From NCBI GenBank assembly GCA_029931535.1, contig JAQPZY010001695.1, positions 6,730,001 through 6,794,000 of the forward strand: a stretch of DNA of 64,000 bases, in the 5' to 3' direction. Source of the DNA: Margaritifera margaritifera. Its lineage: Eukaryota; Mollusca; Bivalvia; Unionida; Margaritiferidae. The translations under genes and the position numbers were made by a program. The notes under the pieces are model-generated. The model did no database searches, was not told where the DNA came from, and saw only the letters and a program-made list of their open reading frames with translations. Shown one piece after another: positions 38,892 to 50,469 of the stretch (position 1 is its first letter; the number at the start of each line of letters is the position of its first letter).

Positions 38892-40160
38892 ATGAATGGC
38901 ATGTTCGTAGAGAAACTTATTAAAAAGCTTGTGACTGGTGTATTCGGGTACTTTCACATAGGTTTTGTGAAATGTTTTTGTTTACTAATAATCTTTCTGT
39001 CTTTTACAGATTACATTTGACTAAAATCGCTTTTAAAACCTTACTAATTTGCTTTAAAAGTTACAGAGCTATTTGGTTGCTAATATGAAAACAAATGAAG
39101 TATAAAAAGGAAGCGTTGCATTTAAGAATAGCGTTAAAACTTCAGCGTTCTTTTCTCTGTAGCACGGCCATGATGACGTCAAACATGTTCTGACACTCAG
39201 CGAGTTTCAGGTAACGCCCAGAAGTTTTCTAGGAAATTGTTTTTGATAAATCTTACACACCAAAGATTTCTAACCGTTTATTTTGAAAAGGACAGAAAAA
39301 TATATTACTTCATTATGGGGAATATAATATTCGCGGATTCATTCTATTTGTTAGGCAGAGAATTCAAAGTTTTATTAAAATAGTTACGCTTAAAGAAAGT
39401 CTTGTAGGGTTTTGACATATTCAACCCAGACGTGTTCTTTAGAGCTGGAATTTTATCTCTGCTACTGGACCACTAGTAGTAAATCTTAGGATATTTTCTC
39501 GCATAGATTATATATCACTCCATCATATGGCTACATTCAATATACTGAATATGTCAAAAACTCCTGTAATAAGTGCAACAGTGCATGAACGTATATTGGA
39601 CCTTTTCGTACTACAGTAAACCTCGAAAACAAGTTTCACTATTTAAACACAGAGTAAAGATTCTTCCAGTGAGCAAAATAACGCGTATTGTTAATACTGA
39701 ATTTAAAATGTATTCAAGAGACAATATTTATTTATTTATTTATTTATTTTTGGATGCTAATATTTTTTTAAAAAAAACAGACGTGTAATCGGTATAGACG
39801 TGTTGCTTGAATTTTTCTGCCACAACCCTCCAAGCCAGTTTCATGTGGATGTATATCTCCTATCAATCGGGTATCCACAACAGTTGGTACAGACTTAGTA
39901 CAATACGAGTTCGTAACATTAGTCTGCATTCCCAGCCAATTGTTAACCTAATACTTTTTTCACGAATTCGCGCAAGTCAGCCACATTATCTGCGAAGCCC
40001 ATGTACTTCGTAACATAATCATAGTTATTCCTGGAATATCCGCTTGGAGGCGCCAGACCATGTCTTGGAAACGACATCTGACCTCTTCCCTCTTTGAGAC
40101 ATGATCTCTTGGATCCGGTGGTGTAAAAGGAGAACGCAGTTTCCATTGAACCTCCCGTAG
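38005..40160 (-). pseudogene. vWA gene copy 2, strongly decayed pseudogene
   Basis: Exon 1 (about 40,150-39,800) keeps FSFYTTGS (the metal-site Asp is Tyr), a QDMVWRLQADIPG block in a second frame, and YVTKYMGFADNVADLREFV in the first. A deletion removed the segment that reads HGDYCD in the intact gene. Exon 2 (about 39,265-39,160) keeps SGRYLKLAECQNMFDVIMAV with a stop inside its left part. Exon 3 near 38,610-38,720 is barely recognisable, through GTGTCCAAGTCTTTGTGCAT. Exon 4 (about 38,240-38,005) keeps the start but loses the rest. Not functional. Confidence 0.78.
38841..38889. repeat. CA microsatellite
   Basis: About 48 bp of CA, inside the former exon 2-exon 3 interval of vWA copy 2. Confidence 0.97.
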
Positions 40161-40521
40161 ATAATATGCCAGCAATGTTCTATCTAAACTGTGATAACAT
40201 GTTAAATAAATTTCATATATTTGTTCAATAAAAAGGTGCAGAATTGTACTATACAAAAGAATGGTTAACATATTAGGGTAATACATGCATAATACATTTG
40301 AAAAAGAAATTCATATTGACAGAATTATAGTTAATTTACATTTTTATTTATTACTTTGACATATAAAGCCATTAAAAGGTCATACAGATAAATTCCATGA
40401 TAAAGATGGCTGGTTGGTTGATTTTTCTAACTATACTTTCAGCACATAATTGACTGTATCATGCCAATGAAGTAGGATCTAATTGCTTTTCCCTGGACAC
40501 ACCTAAACAGCCTACCCAGGC
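40161..40521. other. AT-rich spacer
   Basis: Nothing recognised between the end of vWA copy 2 and the next tRNA-like element. Confidence 0.5.
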
Positions 40522-40594
40522 TGGCCTGGGCGAATATTGAACCTGCGACTCTTGGATTACGAGTCCGACGCTCTATCAACTGAGATACTGCGGC
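40522..40594 (-). other. tRNA-Thr(CGT)-like element
   Basis: The minus strand begins GCCGCAGTATCTCAGTTGAT, continues AGAGCGTCGGA, then CTCGTAA in anticodon-loop position (CGT, Thr). The anticodon stem has one mismatch. The T arm (GCAGGTTCAATATTCGC) is weak, so a tRNA pseudogene or SINE head is likelier than a working gene. Confidence 0.5.
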
Positions 40595-41080
40595 TTCCTT
40601 ACATGATGAAACTTTATCAGAACCTATAAAAACATGTAAAACAATTTAATTCATCTGTACTCACTTTAAAATACGACCATTTTCTTTTGAATAGTGAAAT
40701 TGATAAAAACTCTACATTAATTACCGGGACATCAGGGTACTATTTCTTAGTGCATGCCATGTTTTCCTTTGGAATATTAGTTAATTATTAATTATGGCAA
40801 AGACTCCATAACAGTAGAAAGCGCTTAGGCTAGTTAAAAAGTAGTTTTGCACAGCTCGTTGTCATTTCATTGTATTTGTTTGTTTTTTGGGGTTTTTTTG
40901 TTTTTGTTTTTTTTTCATTTATCCTAATCAATCCCTGACACACGCGACCCCTTATTCTTTCCTTAAATGAATTAAAAACATATTTCCAAGGCAGGAATTA
41001 TCCTATGCATGTAATTCATTCTTTTATTAGAACTAAACCGACCGAAAATATAAAAAAAATGTTTTTCATCGTCTAAATGT
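40595..41080. other. AT-rich spacer
   Basis: Contains a T-rich tract near 40,880-40,915. No Penelope reverse transcriptase part is recognisable upstream of the endonuclease fragment. Confidence 0.5.
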
Positions 41081-41433
41081 AACAGACGTCGGTGCCCTGA
41101 ATGTACAAATATTACAGAAAGTACCTATTTTAGTAAGACTAATACCAAAAAAATGTTTTCTGTACGTTATAACACTGACTGCATATAAACTGATATAATT
41201 TATTTGATAACCTGTAAAAAATGTAACATGCAATATGTTGGACAAGAGAATGAATAATCATCGCTTTTATATAAAAAATTGTATGGATCCTCAGTTCTCC
41301 TCTAATGTTTCAATACATTGTAATACAAATAATCACTCTTTACTTGATTTTTCTTTCATGCCAATCGATACTGTGCATATAGAGATGAACAGACTGATTA
41401 AAGAAAGTTACTGGATTCATCGGTTAGATTCTT

Positions 41434-41434
<1 letters not shown>
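41081..41434 (+). pseudogene. Penelope-like element, GIY-YIG endonuclease fragment
   Basis: The plus strand encodes the C-terminal part of a Penelope-like retroelement. A Cys-X2-Cys pair comes first, then a stretch with a serine- and threonine-rich core, then IIYLITCKKCNMQYVGQ, the typical start of the GIY-YIG nuclease. The frame then shifts into KRMNNHRFYIKN and ends with the NHSLLDFSF and ESYWIHRLDSL blocks. There is one in-frame stop before the YLITC block and one frame change after YVGQ. The active-site Tyr/Gly pair (YVG) and the Arg of the RMNNHR helix are still visible. The reverse transcriptase part is missing, and a TA tract replaces everything after WIHRLDSL. Confidence 0.82.

Positions 41435-41501
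<67 letters not shown>
41435..41501. repeat. TA microsatellite abutting the Penelope-like fragment
   Basis: About 66 bp of TA starting in the codon after DSL. It may have grown at the former 3' end of the element. Confidence 0.97.
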
Positions 41502-41504
<3 letters not shown>

Positions 41505-43068
41505 GTGTGTGCGTGTGTAAAATATCTCATACTTTAGGAAATATAATGTTTTATAGAAGTATCGCCCCTTTACCCATCCACACCCACCCCTTTATAAGTT
41601 TTTGCATTTTTTGCATTGAACAATTGCTATAATATTGTGATGATAATCTTTCAAAATAAAGTTTAAACCAGAACGTAATATCTAGTCCCTCTTCGTAACT
41701 GCCTTTTCTCCCTATGTTTCAAATGTGAATATATCGATCAACACCTTCTCAATACCTTGCTAATGGTTATTGCTGAGTGTGAGGACGTGAATGTGCAAGT
41801 TTGAACTCGGAGAGCCATTCTCTATTTACATCATATGATAAAACCAGTCTAAATATAGAACATGTATTGATTATCAGTCTACAACATACCTATGAAGCAG
41901 ACTACATTTGTGTATTGCCCAATACCACTTCACAGGGTGTCAAGTTCGACTTCACAGGGTGTCAAGTTCGACTTCACAGGGTGTCAAGTTCGACTGTCTC
42001 TCTTCGTAACAGATAAATGCACACACAACCCCCAACCCACCCACCCACACACATGCACGGCCATCAAAGTTTCACGTTCAAAACAAATTTAAACACTTTC
42101 ATGGTCACTGACAATTTTTGAAATATTGCTATTTAGGTGCATGTAGTTCGGAAAATTAAATTATTTGAAACAAAATTAATTTTTGTCAAAAGTATTGATT
42201 AGGCCGTTTAAAGAAATTACTCAGAAAATGTGGATTTAACATGTACACCAGTAGAATTATCATAGGCCTAAATTAGTAAAACTGGAGCTCAGTTTTTAAT
42301 CAGTAGCCAAAGTCTTGTAACTCCTATTCATGTTCATATTTTTTTGCCAGGACTGAACTCGAGGATAAACTACTATCAAAACACACTCGGGCCTTTCCGG
42401 CAATGATAGGGGAAAAAACACTCACCTCCAAAATACTAGAGTTGCCTCCAATACATATGCGTGTACTTTGTTTGCAAATAATTAATAAATATTCCGACGG
42501 AAAACGTAGCACACGCCAAAATATAATATTTTCATTACGGGCGACTGGACTGAGATGACTTATTGTTGGCCGAAATATTCCAAGTTTATTTTATCAAGTA
42601 TAAATTTACTACATAACTTTCTTCTACTGTGTAAATAATTCCATAAAGGTATCATAATGATTTTGACATGGTTACACTTTGTCTAATGTACTTTAGCGTG
42701 TGACTGAGCTTGTCTCCATTTACCGGTGAGCTTCTCCTTTTTTTAGCTGTATCACTCCATCGAAGTATGTCTAAGATGGAATTTTGTATAAAATTTACCA
42801 GCTGTTCAGACTGAGATAAACTATTGGTATAGCTAGAGATGGCATTAAGTTTCATATAAATTTCAAAGCTTTTTTTCAAATAGTGTTAATTACTATGGAC
42901 GTCTATGGATTTTTTGAAGTTGGAACTAATCTATGGCCAAATGCACGTAGCAGGTATAAATGAATTGTGCAATTACGTCATACAATGTACGGCGGATTAG
43001 AGTTTATTACAATATAAAGAACTAAACGGCGCCTGTTTATTCTTGCAATATTTCAAATCAGGCATTTT

Positions 43069-43073
<5 letters not shown>
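41502..43073. other. Spacer with a 22-bp triple repeat
   Basis: At 41,926-41,996 the 22-bp unit CTTCACAGGGTGTCAAGTTC plus GA is present three times. A minus-strand frame at 42,512-42,324 contains GGNSSILE followed by a good donor (GAG|GTGAGT), but no partner exon is recognised. Otherwise nothing is recognised. Confidence 0.5.

Positions 43074-43146
<73 letters not shown>
43074..43146. repeat. CT microsatellite
   Basis: About 72 bp of uninterrupted CT. Confidence 0.98.
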
Positions 43147-43148
<2 letters not shown>

Positions 43149-43333
43149 GACCATGATCCTGAATCGGCTCCGAACTGCTAGTTTACGTCTTGTAGTATTC
43201 CGGTGAGTCTACATTCATATGAATAAAGTCAATGCATACATACCCCATCGTCGCAATTCTAATTTCTCACAGAGTTATGAAAGATCCTTTTTTCAAAGAC
43301 AAAGGAAAGGAAAAAAACATTAACAGGAGACCA

Positions 43334-43826
43334 GTATCAGTGTTCAGGCATTTTCCTGACTAGAGACTAAAGTATCTGGAAACAACTCCCATACATGTCA
43401 TCGATATCAGTGTTCAGACATTTTCCTGACTACAGACTAAAGTATATAGAAACAACTCCCATGCACGTCATCGATATCAGTGTTCAGACATTTTCCTGAC
43501 TACAGACTAAAGTGTCTGGAAACAACTCCCATGCACGTCATCGATATCAGTGTTCAGACATTTTCCTGACTACAGACTAAAGTATCCGGAAACAACTCCC
43601 ATGCACGTCATCGATATCAGTGTTCGGACATTTTCCTGACTACAGACTAAAGTATCTGGAAACAACTTCAATACATGTCATCGATATCAGTGTTCAGACA
43701 TTTTCCTGACTACAGACTAAAGTATCTGGAAACAACTCCCATACACGTCATCGATATCAGTGTTCAGACATTTTCCTGACTACAGACTAAAGTATTTGGA
43801 AACAACTCACATACACGTCATCGATA
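43334..43826. repeat. 70-bp minisatellite, seven copies
   Basis: Units start near 43,334, 43,403, 43,473, 43,543, 43,613, 43,683 and 43,753. Each contains ATCGATATCAGTGTTCAGAC, TTTTCCTGACTACAGACTAA and GGAAACAACTCCCATACACG. Substitutions are few and differ between units. Confidence 0.96.
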
Positions 43827-44296
43827 AGTGGAGACCGTCTTTTGAAACTAATAGTAGTACAAAAGATACTGAATTAGTTGGGGAAAGTTTGAATAAGTGT
43901 TAGGTTTGATGAAAGGCTCTGCTGTTATTTCAATTACCTTTGTGCTATTTATTTTCTTTTTCTGTTCATATTTACCGTACGATAACCTGATTTTATCGCA
44001 GTTTTCTTACGTTAGGTTGTATACCTATAGTCTTTGGAAGTTAGAACTCGGATTTCTAACTCTGGACCTCAGAATTCGAACTTAAGACATGGTACATCAG
44101 ACTTAAAATTTCACACTTCCAAGTTCGAATCTCAGGCATCATTTTCTGCTTCTTTTTTTATATAATTATTATTATTGTTATTATTATCAGTAGTAGCAGT
44201 AGTATGATTAAAATAGCAAAGCAGATATGCATCATATGTGTACTCTGCAATATTCCAATATAATCTGAAAACACTATATATCTATCAACATAAAAT
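43827..44296. other. AT-rich spacer
   Basis: A short ATT/AGT-rich simple sequence lies at 44,160-44,210. No gene recognised. Confidence 0.5.
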
Positions 44297-44462
44297 GGAT
44301 ATTTTAAAAGTTCTGAATATTGTTTATAAATTTTTTAGTTTCTATGAATCTGTAAATAAATTTAATGCCTATAGACTGAAAAAAAAGTTGTATAACATAA
44401 ACCGCAGCTGCAAATACAGCAAACGGGAACGCTGCAAATATATGCGTGAGTTGCTAAACAAA
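44297..44462 (+). repeat. Segment repeated at 50,462-50,622, upstream of the mariner-like remnant
   Basis: Shares AAATTTAATGCC(T/G)ATAG, AGCTGCA and ATATATGCGTG with 50,462-50,622 in the same order and orientation. At 50 kb the segment lies directly before a mariner-like transposase start, so this may be a stray 5' end of the same element. The 76-codon frame across it is not supported otherwise. Confidence 0.5.
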
Positions 44463-45589
44463 GGATAGGATGTAACAGAAGGAGGTTAAATGGAAACTAA
44501 ACTCCTTATAAAAAAATTAAAATCCCTACTACCCCTGTCCCCCCTATAACTTCCCTACAACGCCCCTATTAACCAAAGCTAAAAAAAATCCCGTACCACC
44601 CTTATAACCCTCTATAACCCTACAGAGAGCCAAAGAGAGATGTAAGGAGAGAAAAGGGTAGGAATATTCACACAAATACGCAACTCATGCTTATAGACCA
44701 TCACACGTTGGGTGTAAGATGCACACAAAAATACCATCAAATGCTTAGTTACACCTATCCAAAGATGGGATGAAGGAGAAAATGGTAGGAGTACTCAATA
44801 TATGATCACTCGCAATTTTAAAAAGAAACAGAAGGAAGAGTTAGAGATCTTTTAACAAGGTCATCCACCCCTCAAGGACAATAGTTCAAAAACAAGAAGA
44901 AGTGGAAAAGAGAATCTACCTATGGAGATGAAAACATTGAGTGATGAACAGAAGGAAGGGCATGAAAACAGAACTGTCAGTCTTCTAAGGGATATTTTGG
45001 CGGAGATAAAACACCTGAGAGGAATGTATGAACTTACTTTGGCAAAACCCAAGGGAAAGAAACGTTTACAATCCGATAATTCTAAACCTTCCATACCAAT
45101 GACACCGAAACACCAGCAACGCCGGTGGCAGCAACTACTATAACTACTTCAACTACAACTACTACTACTACTACTATTAGTAGGCAGAGGTAGTAGTGCT
45201 TGGACGTGAAAAAGATTTACGGCAGTTGAAGCTGATGCTGTCAAGTCCATAATTTGTTTTCAAACCCAACGGCCGTTTTAGGGCCATATAGTTCTCTTAG
45301 AAAAGAGATACTTCCCAATGTTTATCAAATTAAAAGAAAAAAATACCATCACAAAAAATATGTGTGTGAATATCTTATGAATACTAAAATAATAAAGACA
45401 CGGATACAATTACGTTTTGGTATATTCTCGTCAGTAGGAAATCCCAATGAAATTTCATACAAATCACAAAAGTCCATTTGTTTTTTCTTCTTCTTAGCAA
45501 TGTCTTGCTTTGAATTTCTTCATTGGAATGGGTTCTTCTGATAGGTTCTTCCGACGTTTCTTCTGCTTCTGAAAGCTCCTCTTTTCGCT
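44463..45589. other. Spacer left of the retroelement and polymerase remnants
   Basis: Contains plus-strand frames at 44,922-45,143 (73 codons, K/E-rich, with a helix LLRDILAEIKHLRGMYEL) and 45,254-45,541. I recognise neither. An ACT trinucleotide tract lies at 45,136-45,177. Confidence 0.4.
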
Positions 45590-45830
45590 ATTTTTGTCAC
45601 TTTCTTGGGACACTCTAAATACCAAGATCCTTTTTTGACAATGATAACAAGTATCTTTACTTTTGTCTCTGGATTTGCTTTCTCCTGTTTTAGAGATTCA
45701 TTTTTTTACAACGTGGACATTCTGGAATCCAATGTCCTTTCTCTTGACAAACATAACAGGTATCTTCCCTTTTATCTCGAGGGGAGTAGTCTCAAGTTTC
45801 ACCAGAAATCTTGTTTGATGTGTATTTTTA
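45590..45830 (-). pseudogene. Gag-like fragment with CCHC zinc knuckles
   Basis: The minus strand at 45,758-45,717 encodes a perfect CX2CX4HX4C zinc knuckle, followed by a CPRCKK segment and a stop. A second, damaged knuckle follows at 45,650-45,608, with the His position changed and a frame shift needed to reach the last Cys. A very basic stretch (QKQKKRRKN) comes next. Paired knuckles plus a basic tail suit a retroelement nucleocapsid region. A cellular zinc-knuckle gene is possible. No protease or reverse transcriptase is seen nearby. Confidence 0.5.
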
Positions 45831-46275
45831 ATGACTCTCTGTAAATCTCTGATCAGAGGTGTCATCTGTTGTGGCCCTTACATTTTCACAGATTGAAACT
45901 GAATGAGTGTATTCTCATACGTAGAGGGGCTCTGTATATAGCGGGAGAGAGGTAACCAAGTCAAACTTGAATTATCTACCGTCATGAAACGATCACACTC
46001 TTCCAAAGAGAAACAAGACACAAATCAACGACTTCCTGTGCCAACTCGTACCCTGAGAAGTTTTGGCTGAAGTTCATCCAAGCGATTTTGAAGAGGAAAT
46101 GATGGATCCTTATCAAACACCATCCAACTCTTCCTCCCCAAGACTGAGAGAGTCAAGATCGGCCAAGAAAGAATGTCGTTCGGTAGCCCCTGAAGAAGAT
46201 TGTTTGTACATCCAAACAGCACACAAAATTACTTCCAGAAAATTTAGAACGCAAACATAACTTACACGGTCAAAT

Positions 46276-48154
46276 TTGAAAAGTTCAAGGCCCAAGTCCC
46301 GGCAGAGAAGCAATGCATTCATTACTGACTTATTGGAATCTGTGTTAGAAGAGTTGAAACGGCAGCAGTATCAAGCTGAAGATCAAGATCGTTTGCGGCT
46401 TTCCATCACTCACGAAAGTTTGAAATCTTCTGTTTGGATCGAATTCAGAGCACCCGCGGAATTAACCTCTTCCTAAATCGTGGACAAAGTTCAACACCTG
46501 TAACAATCCAATGATGCGTTTGACATGACCGATGGAAAAACAACCCTTCAAATGATTCACGTTTCACTCATCGCACTTGCCACGACTTTATTCCGGAACC
46601 TTTATTTCATCATTGAAGAAACTGTAGCGTGATTCCAGGGCGACGTAAAAATATATTTGGATACAACATGCTAGAAACGGTGAAGAAAAGAAGATTGTGA
46701 CTTATTCTGTTTATGGTTGGAATTTCGAAAACTCACGGATCGTGTACGAATTTCAGGAATATTTATTTAATGGATGTCTCACGTGTTATTCTTACCGAGA
46801 ACTTAAAAAAAAAATTTGCCAGAGTTGACCATGAAAGATTTGTACGAACTTCAAGGATACCAAGTAGTAGAAATGTGGGAACATGACTACGAGCAACGTT
46901 GGAAAAAAATCCAAGATATTTCGACGCATCGTCGAAGACTACGTTGTCATAGACATTGAACCTTCGAACCCTTGCGACATTTGTATGGAGGACGTACAAA
47001 TGCAGCACACTCAAGGAGAACAAATCATGTATCGGTGGTTTGAAGGTTTGATCATTGTATAGTTCTTCCACCAACGAACTTGTACCATCCCGTGTTGACG
47101 CATCATTAACACGGAAAACTGATGTTTCATTTATGCCGTACGTGTGCTGAAAAGTATAATCAACACGGATCTTGTAGTCACGATGAGCATGAACGCGCCT
47201 TGACAGAAACGTGGGTGAGTGTCGAATTGTTTCATGCTCTCGATCGTGGATACCAATTGTTAAAAGTTTCCGAAATTTAGCACTTTCCTACCACAGAACA
47301 ATGCCAGCAGGACGACGACTGGAATCCAGAGATTTTCTCAGGCTACGTCAAAATCTTTCTTTTCTTGAGACAAGAGGCGAGCGGCTATCCTTCCTGGTGT
47401 CACACTCCAGAAGATAAAATCAATCCAAAGAATGGCACCGATCCCTAATTGTATATGGGGCAAACTTGGCCAACGTCCGATATTACCCATGACCGAGTAC
47501 TTGGTGGATCCGAGTCAATACTCTCAGTTCATCGACGATTAAAAAGAGAACTCACCAAACACGTGGAAATCATACGTTAAGATTTAATCTTGGTAAATTA
47601 CGAAGGGGTCATGGAATTTTTTCCACCCGACGAGTTTGGCAATGTCATTATTGGTACGGACGTGACAGCCATTGTCCGTTTAAAGTTGTATTTAATGTTG
47701 GAACCTGTTGGAGACCGCGTTCTTTACTATGACACCGATAGTTGTGTGTAGATCGATCGACCTGGATACCATGACGCTCACATCGAATACAAACGTTTAG
47801 GAGCTTGAACCGACGAACATTCCAAAGATACTATACTGAGTTTTGCCAGTTGTGGACTTTACAATTGTGGCTATCAGTACCGAGATAAGAAAGGACAACT
47901 TCATACCAAATGCAAAGTGAAAGGATTGACACTGGAGTCAAGTGGTAAACTTTGACGTGCTATTAGGAGCCCTAAAGTTAAGTCAAGATCAAGACTTTCG
48001 TGTCAAAACGGTCGACCTTGAAAAGATTGTACGTCTGCCAGATCAACAAATCGTCAGTTGACCCTTGGAGAAAATGTATCAGATCGTCTATGAGAAACAA
48101 GTGCGACTTTTCGATCACAATCACAACACGGTACCGTACGGGTACCGCCCTTAG
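46276..48154 (+). pseudogene. Maverick/Polinton-type protein-primed DNA polymerase B, decayed
   Basis: Landmarks of the polymerase of Maverick/Polinton elements run in order on the plus strand. They are an N-terminal block (DRLRLSITHES, then FDMTD near 46,540), then MKDLYELQGYQVVEMWEHDY near 46,835, YGGRTNA (46,984-47,004), LPPTNLYHPVL near 47,065 and FHLCRTCAEK near 47,130. After these come ALTETWVSVEL near 47,205, QEASGYPSWC near 47,375, WGKLGQ (47,456-47,473), the catalytic YYDTDS (47,725-47,742), KCKVKGLTLES near 47,910 and a C-terminal VPYGY (48,131-48,145) before TAG at 48,152. Many stops and frame changes break it. The exonuclease region is not recognisable, and the palm motif between YGGRTNA and LPPTNLYHPVL is deleted. 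It normally replicates the element from a protein primer. Not functional. Confidence 0.85.
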
Positions 48155-48849
48155 TATGAAAAGGACAGAGTTCCAAGAAAGAAAGATCATTGTGAACAAA
48201 GACGTCCACCAAGAAAGATGCATTTGACACAAACAATCTGATGTACCCACTTACATAACCCTGAATGAAAACGAATGTGATGTTATGCCCTGCAACGACA
48301 GTGACGATGTGTCCTGCGTCCAGAGTGATGTAGCACGACCTTGTTTCACCATAGAAAGGGATGCCATACAATTGCCCATCTATGGGTGTTGTCCGTGCAC
48401 TCATAAACCATTCTGGATAATATAGGCTCATCGAGAATCAAGAATAAAAGAAGAATATACGTTTCCTATGACTTTGCCTTGGAATTGGAATTTTGCCTGT
48501 TTGTTCCGAATCTAGGTTACATCATGCAGGTGTTGACGAAAAAATGTAAGGATGCTTATCAGTCTTACCTCTTTTGGGGTATTATGTGTATGACACGTAT
48601 CCGGGCACAACAATTAACGTTTCTGATACAACTGTGATTGCATCCTTTTTGTTTGATGGCGTGAGTGAACTAAGTTGTCGTTCACGCTCTGTCGAGAAGT
48701 CTAAATGAAATCTTTTAGCAATGCCTGCTTGAATGTATTATTTATTTATCCTGCCTAGCGTTTTTTCCCCCTCTCCAATGGTATCATGCCTTACATATTC
48801 ATTCAGCTTTATACATCTATTTGCTTTTTGTCTCCTTGGAACTTTTCCC
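48155..48849. other. Region after the polymerase remnant
   Basis: A minus-strand frame at 48,431-48,054 (about 90 codons beyond the polymerase antisense part) has a protein-like composition and could be another decayed gene of the same element. I recognise no motif, and no integrase, ATPase, protease or capsid gene is identified. Confidence 0.35.
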
Positions 48850-50205
48850 GGTTCTTAATCGCCACATGACTAATATTTTTATCACATTATCATATTGCAA
48901 AAAGTCAAGCCATTTCTGTTTTTAATAAATCTATTTTACGCGACGTTTCGTGGCGTTGATCTGGAAATAGTTCAGATATCCCATACACTGTCCGTTTCTT
49001 AGGCGTATACACTCATTGTGTTTGTGCATTTTTTGGACGTGTTTTGTGCCATCGTCAATTGTGCTATGCGCCAACTGTATTTTGTGTTGCGCGCCATTTT
49101 TCGTTTTGGATTATTTCATCGGCAGTACACGTAAAGTCGGCAGTACACCCACTTTGAAATATTTCCATTTATTTTCCCTACATTTATAAACGTGCATTGC
49201 CGTAGCAAAACAGAGGGTCCTTGATGCTGTTGTTGTTGTTGTTGCTTTAAAATATAGTGAGGCAATAAGGTTTCGCATTATTTTTCCCACAGCGAGACCT
49301 ATGGTTGCACTTTCAGACGATTTGTTTGTTTCTGATGATGAATGGTGGTATAGATTCGCTTAAAGATCTCACTCATGTAGGCGATTTTTGATTTCACATC
49401 TCATGTACAGACATTGGTTCGATGGTTGATGTCACTGATGTTTGAGCAAATTCTGTTTCGCATTTCATGTCGTGGACGTCGCTCATAGGTATCGCATACA
49501 TAGGTCAAATTTCCATGTTTATTTATCAATTATATTTTTAGTATCCAGTCTTCTTTACTTTTAGTCGTAATTTCGAAGGCAGTGGATGTGATTTATCTTT
49601 GTTTGTATCGTCATTCCATTTAAGGCAATGGATGTAAAAGTAATGGTCTTATATTCTGCTTTGAGATGGAAGCTGCAGTTAACAGTGGAAACTGCTTCCT
49701 CTTGTACACTTGGTGCTTAACCTCGTGTTCGTTACGTCATTCTGTACTACAATCTCTGCTTCTTGTGGCTTTAGAAATCTCTAATAAATACATCTGAAGA
49801 TATACAATAAAATCTTTGAATTTATTATTTATTTTGCCTACTCGGCGTTTCATTTTTTTTTTCATTTTTTTTTTAATGTTAGCATGCGTTAAGTATTCAT
49901 TCTGCTTTATACTTCTTTGTTATTTTCTCTGTCCAACATTTTACCGTTTTTCAGTCAGCAGATGACTAATAGTTTGCACACATTAGCATGTTGCCAAATC
50001 CTTTCTCCGTTTATTAAATCAATTTTACGCGAGGTTTCGTTGCGTTCAGCTAGAAAGATACAATTTTACAGTCAGTGCATGACTAATATTGTGCACACAT
50101 TAGTATATTCCCATATAAAGTCACTTCGGCTTTCAACAAAACTATTTAACACGAGCTTTCATTGCGTTCAGATGGAAATATTTTTACTATTCCATATACC
50201 TTCGT
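48850..50205. repeat. Degenerate repeats of about 115 bp between the polymerase remnants
   Basis: Three related stretches at about 48,850-48,975, 49,945-50,060 and 50,065-50,190 share ATGACTAATA, CACATTA, TTTTACGCGA(C/G)GTTTCGT and GCGTTCAG. Between the first and second is AT-rich sequence with no recognised gene. The repeats may be non-coding end sequence of the Maverick-like element, since polymerase DNA follows the third one directly. Confidence 0.6.
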
Positions 50206-50469
50206 TCATTTGGCGTGACCGAATACTTGGTAGATCAAGTCTATACTTTCAGCTCATCGATGATAAAAGAAAACCCATCAAACACATGGAAATCATACGT
50301 GAAGATTTGATCTTGGTGAATTATGAAGAGGTCATGGAGTTTGTTCCACCCGACGAGTTTTGAAATGTAATTCTGGCTGCTTACGTGACAGCTAATGTCC
50401 TTTTTAAAATTGTGTTCTGTATTGGAACCTTTGGGAGACCGCGTCCGTTACTTTGACACAGATAGTTGA
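50206..50469 (+). pseudogene. Second polymerase B fragment
   Basis: Matches 47,490-47,742 of the larger remnant, from the segment after WGKLGQ to the catalytic motif. It keeps EIIREDLILVNYEEVMEF, VPPDEF and, in a shifted frame, GDRVRYFDTDS. It ends exactly after the motif, where the sequence changes to the segment shared with 44,297. It is slightly less damaged than the larger copy in its first half. Confidence 0.8.

Noticed and set aside
40522..40594. Functional tRNA-Thr gene
   Set aside because: The T arm does not pair well and the anticodon stem has a mismatch, so it is kept only as a tRNA-derived element.
48054..48431. Minus-strand frame of 126 codons as a capsid or glycoprotein gene of the Maverick-like element
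   Set aside because: Part of it is antisense to the polymerase C-terminus, and no family motif could be recognised.
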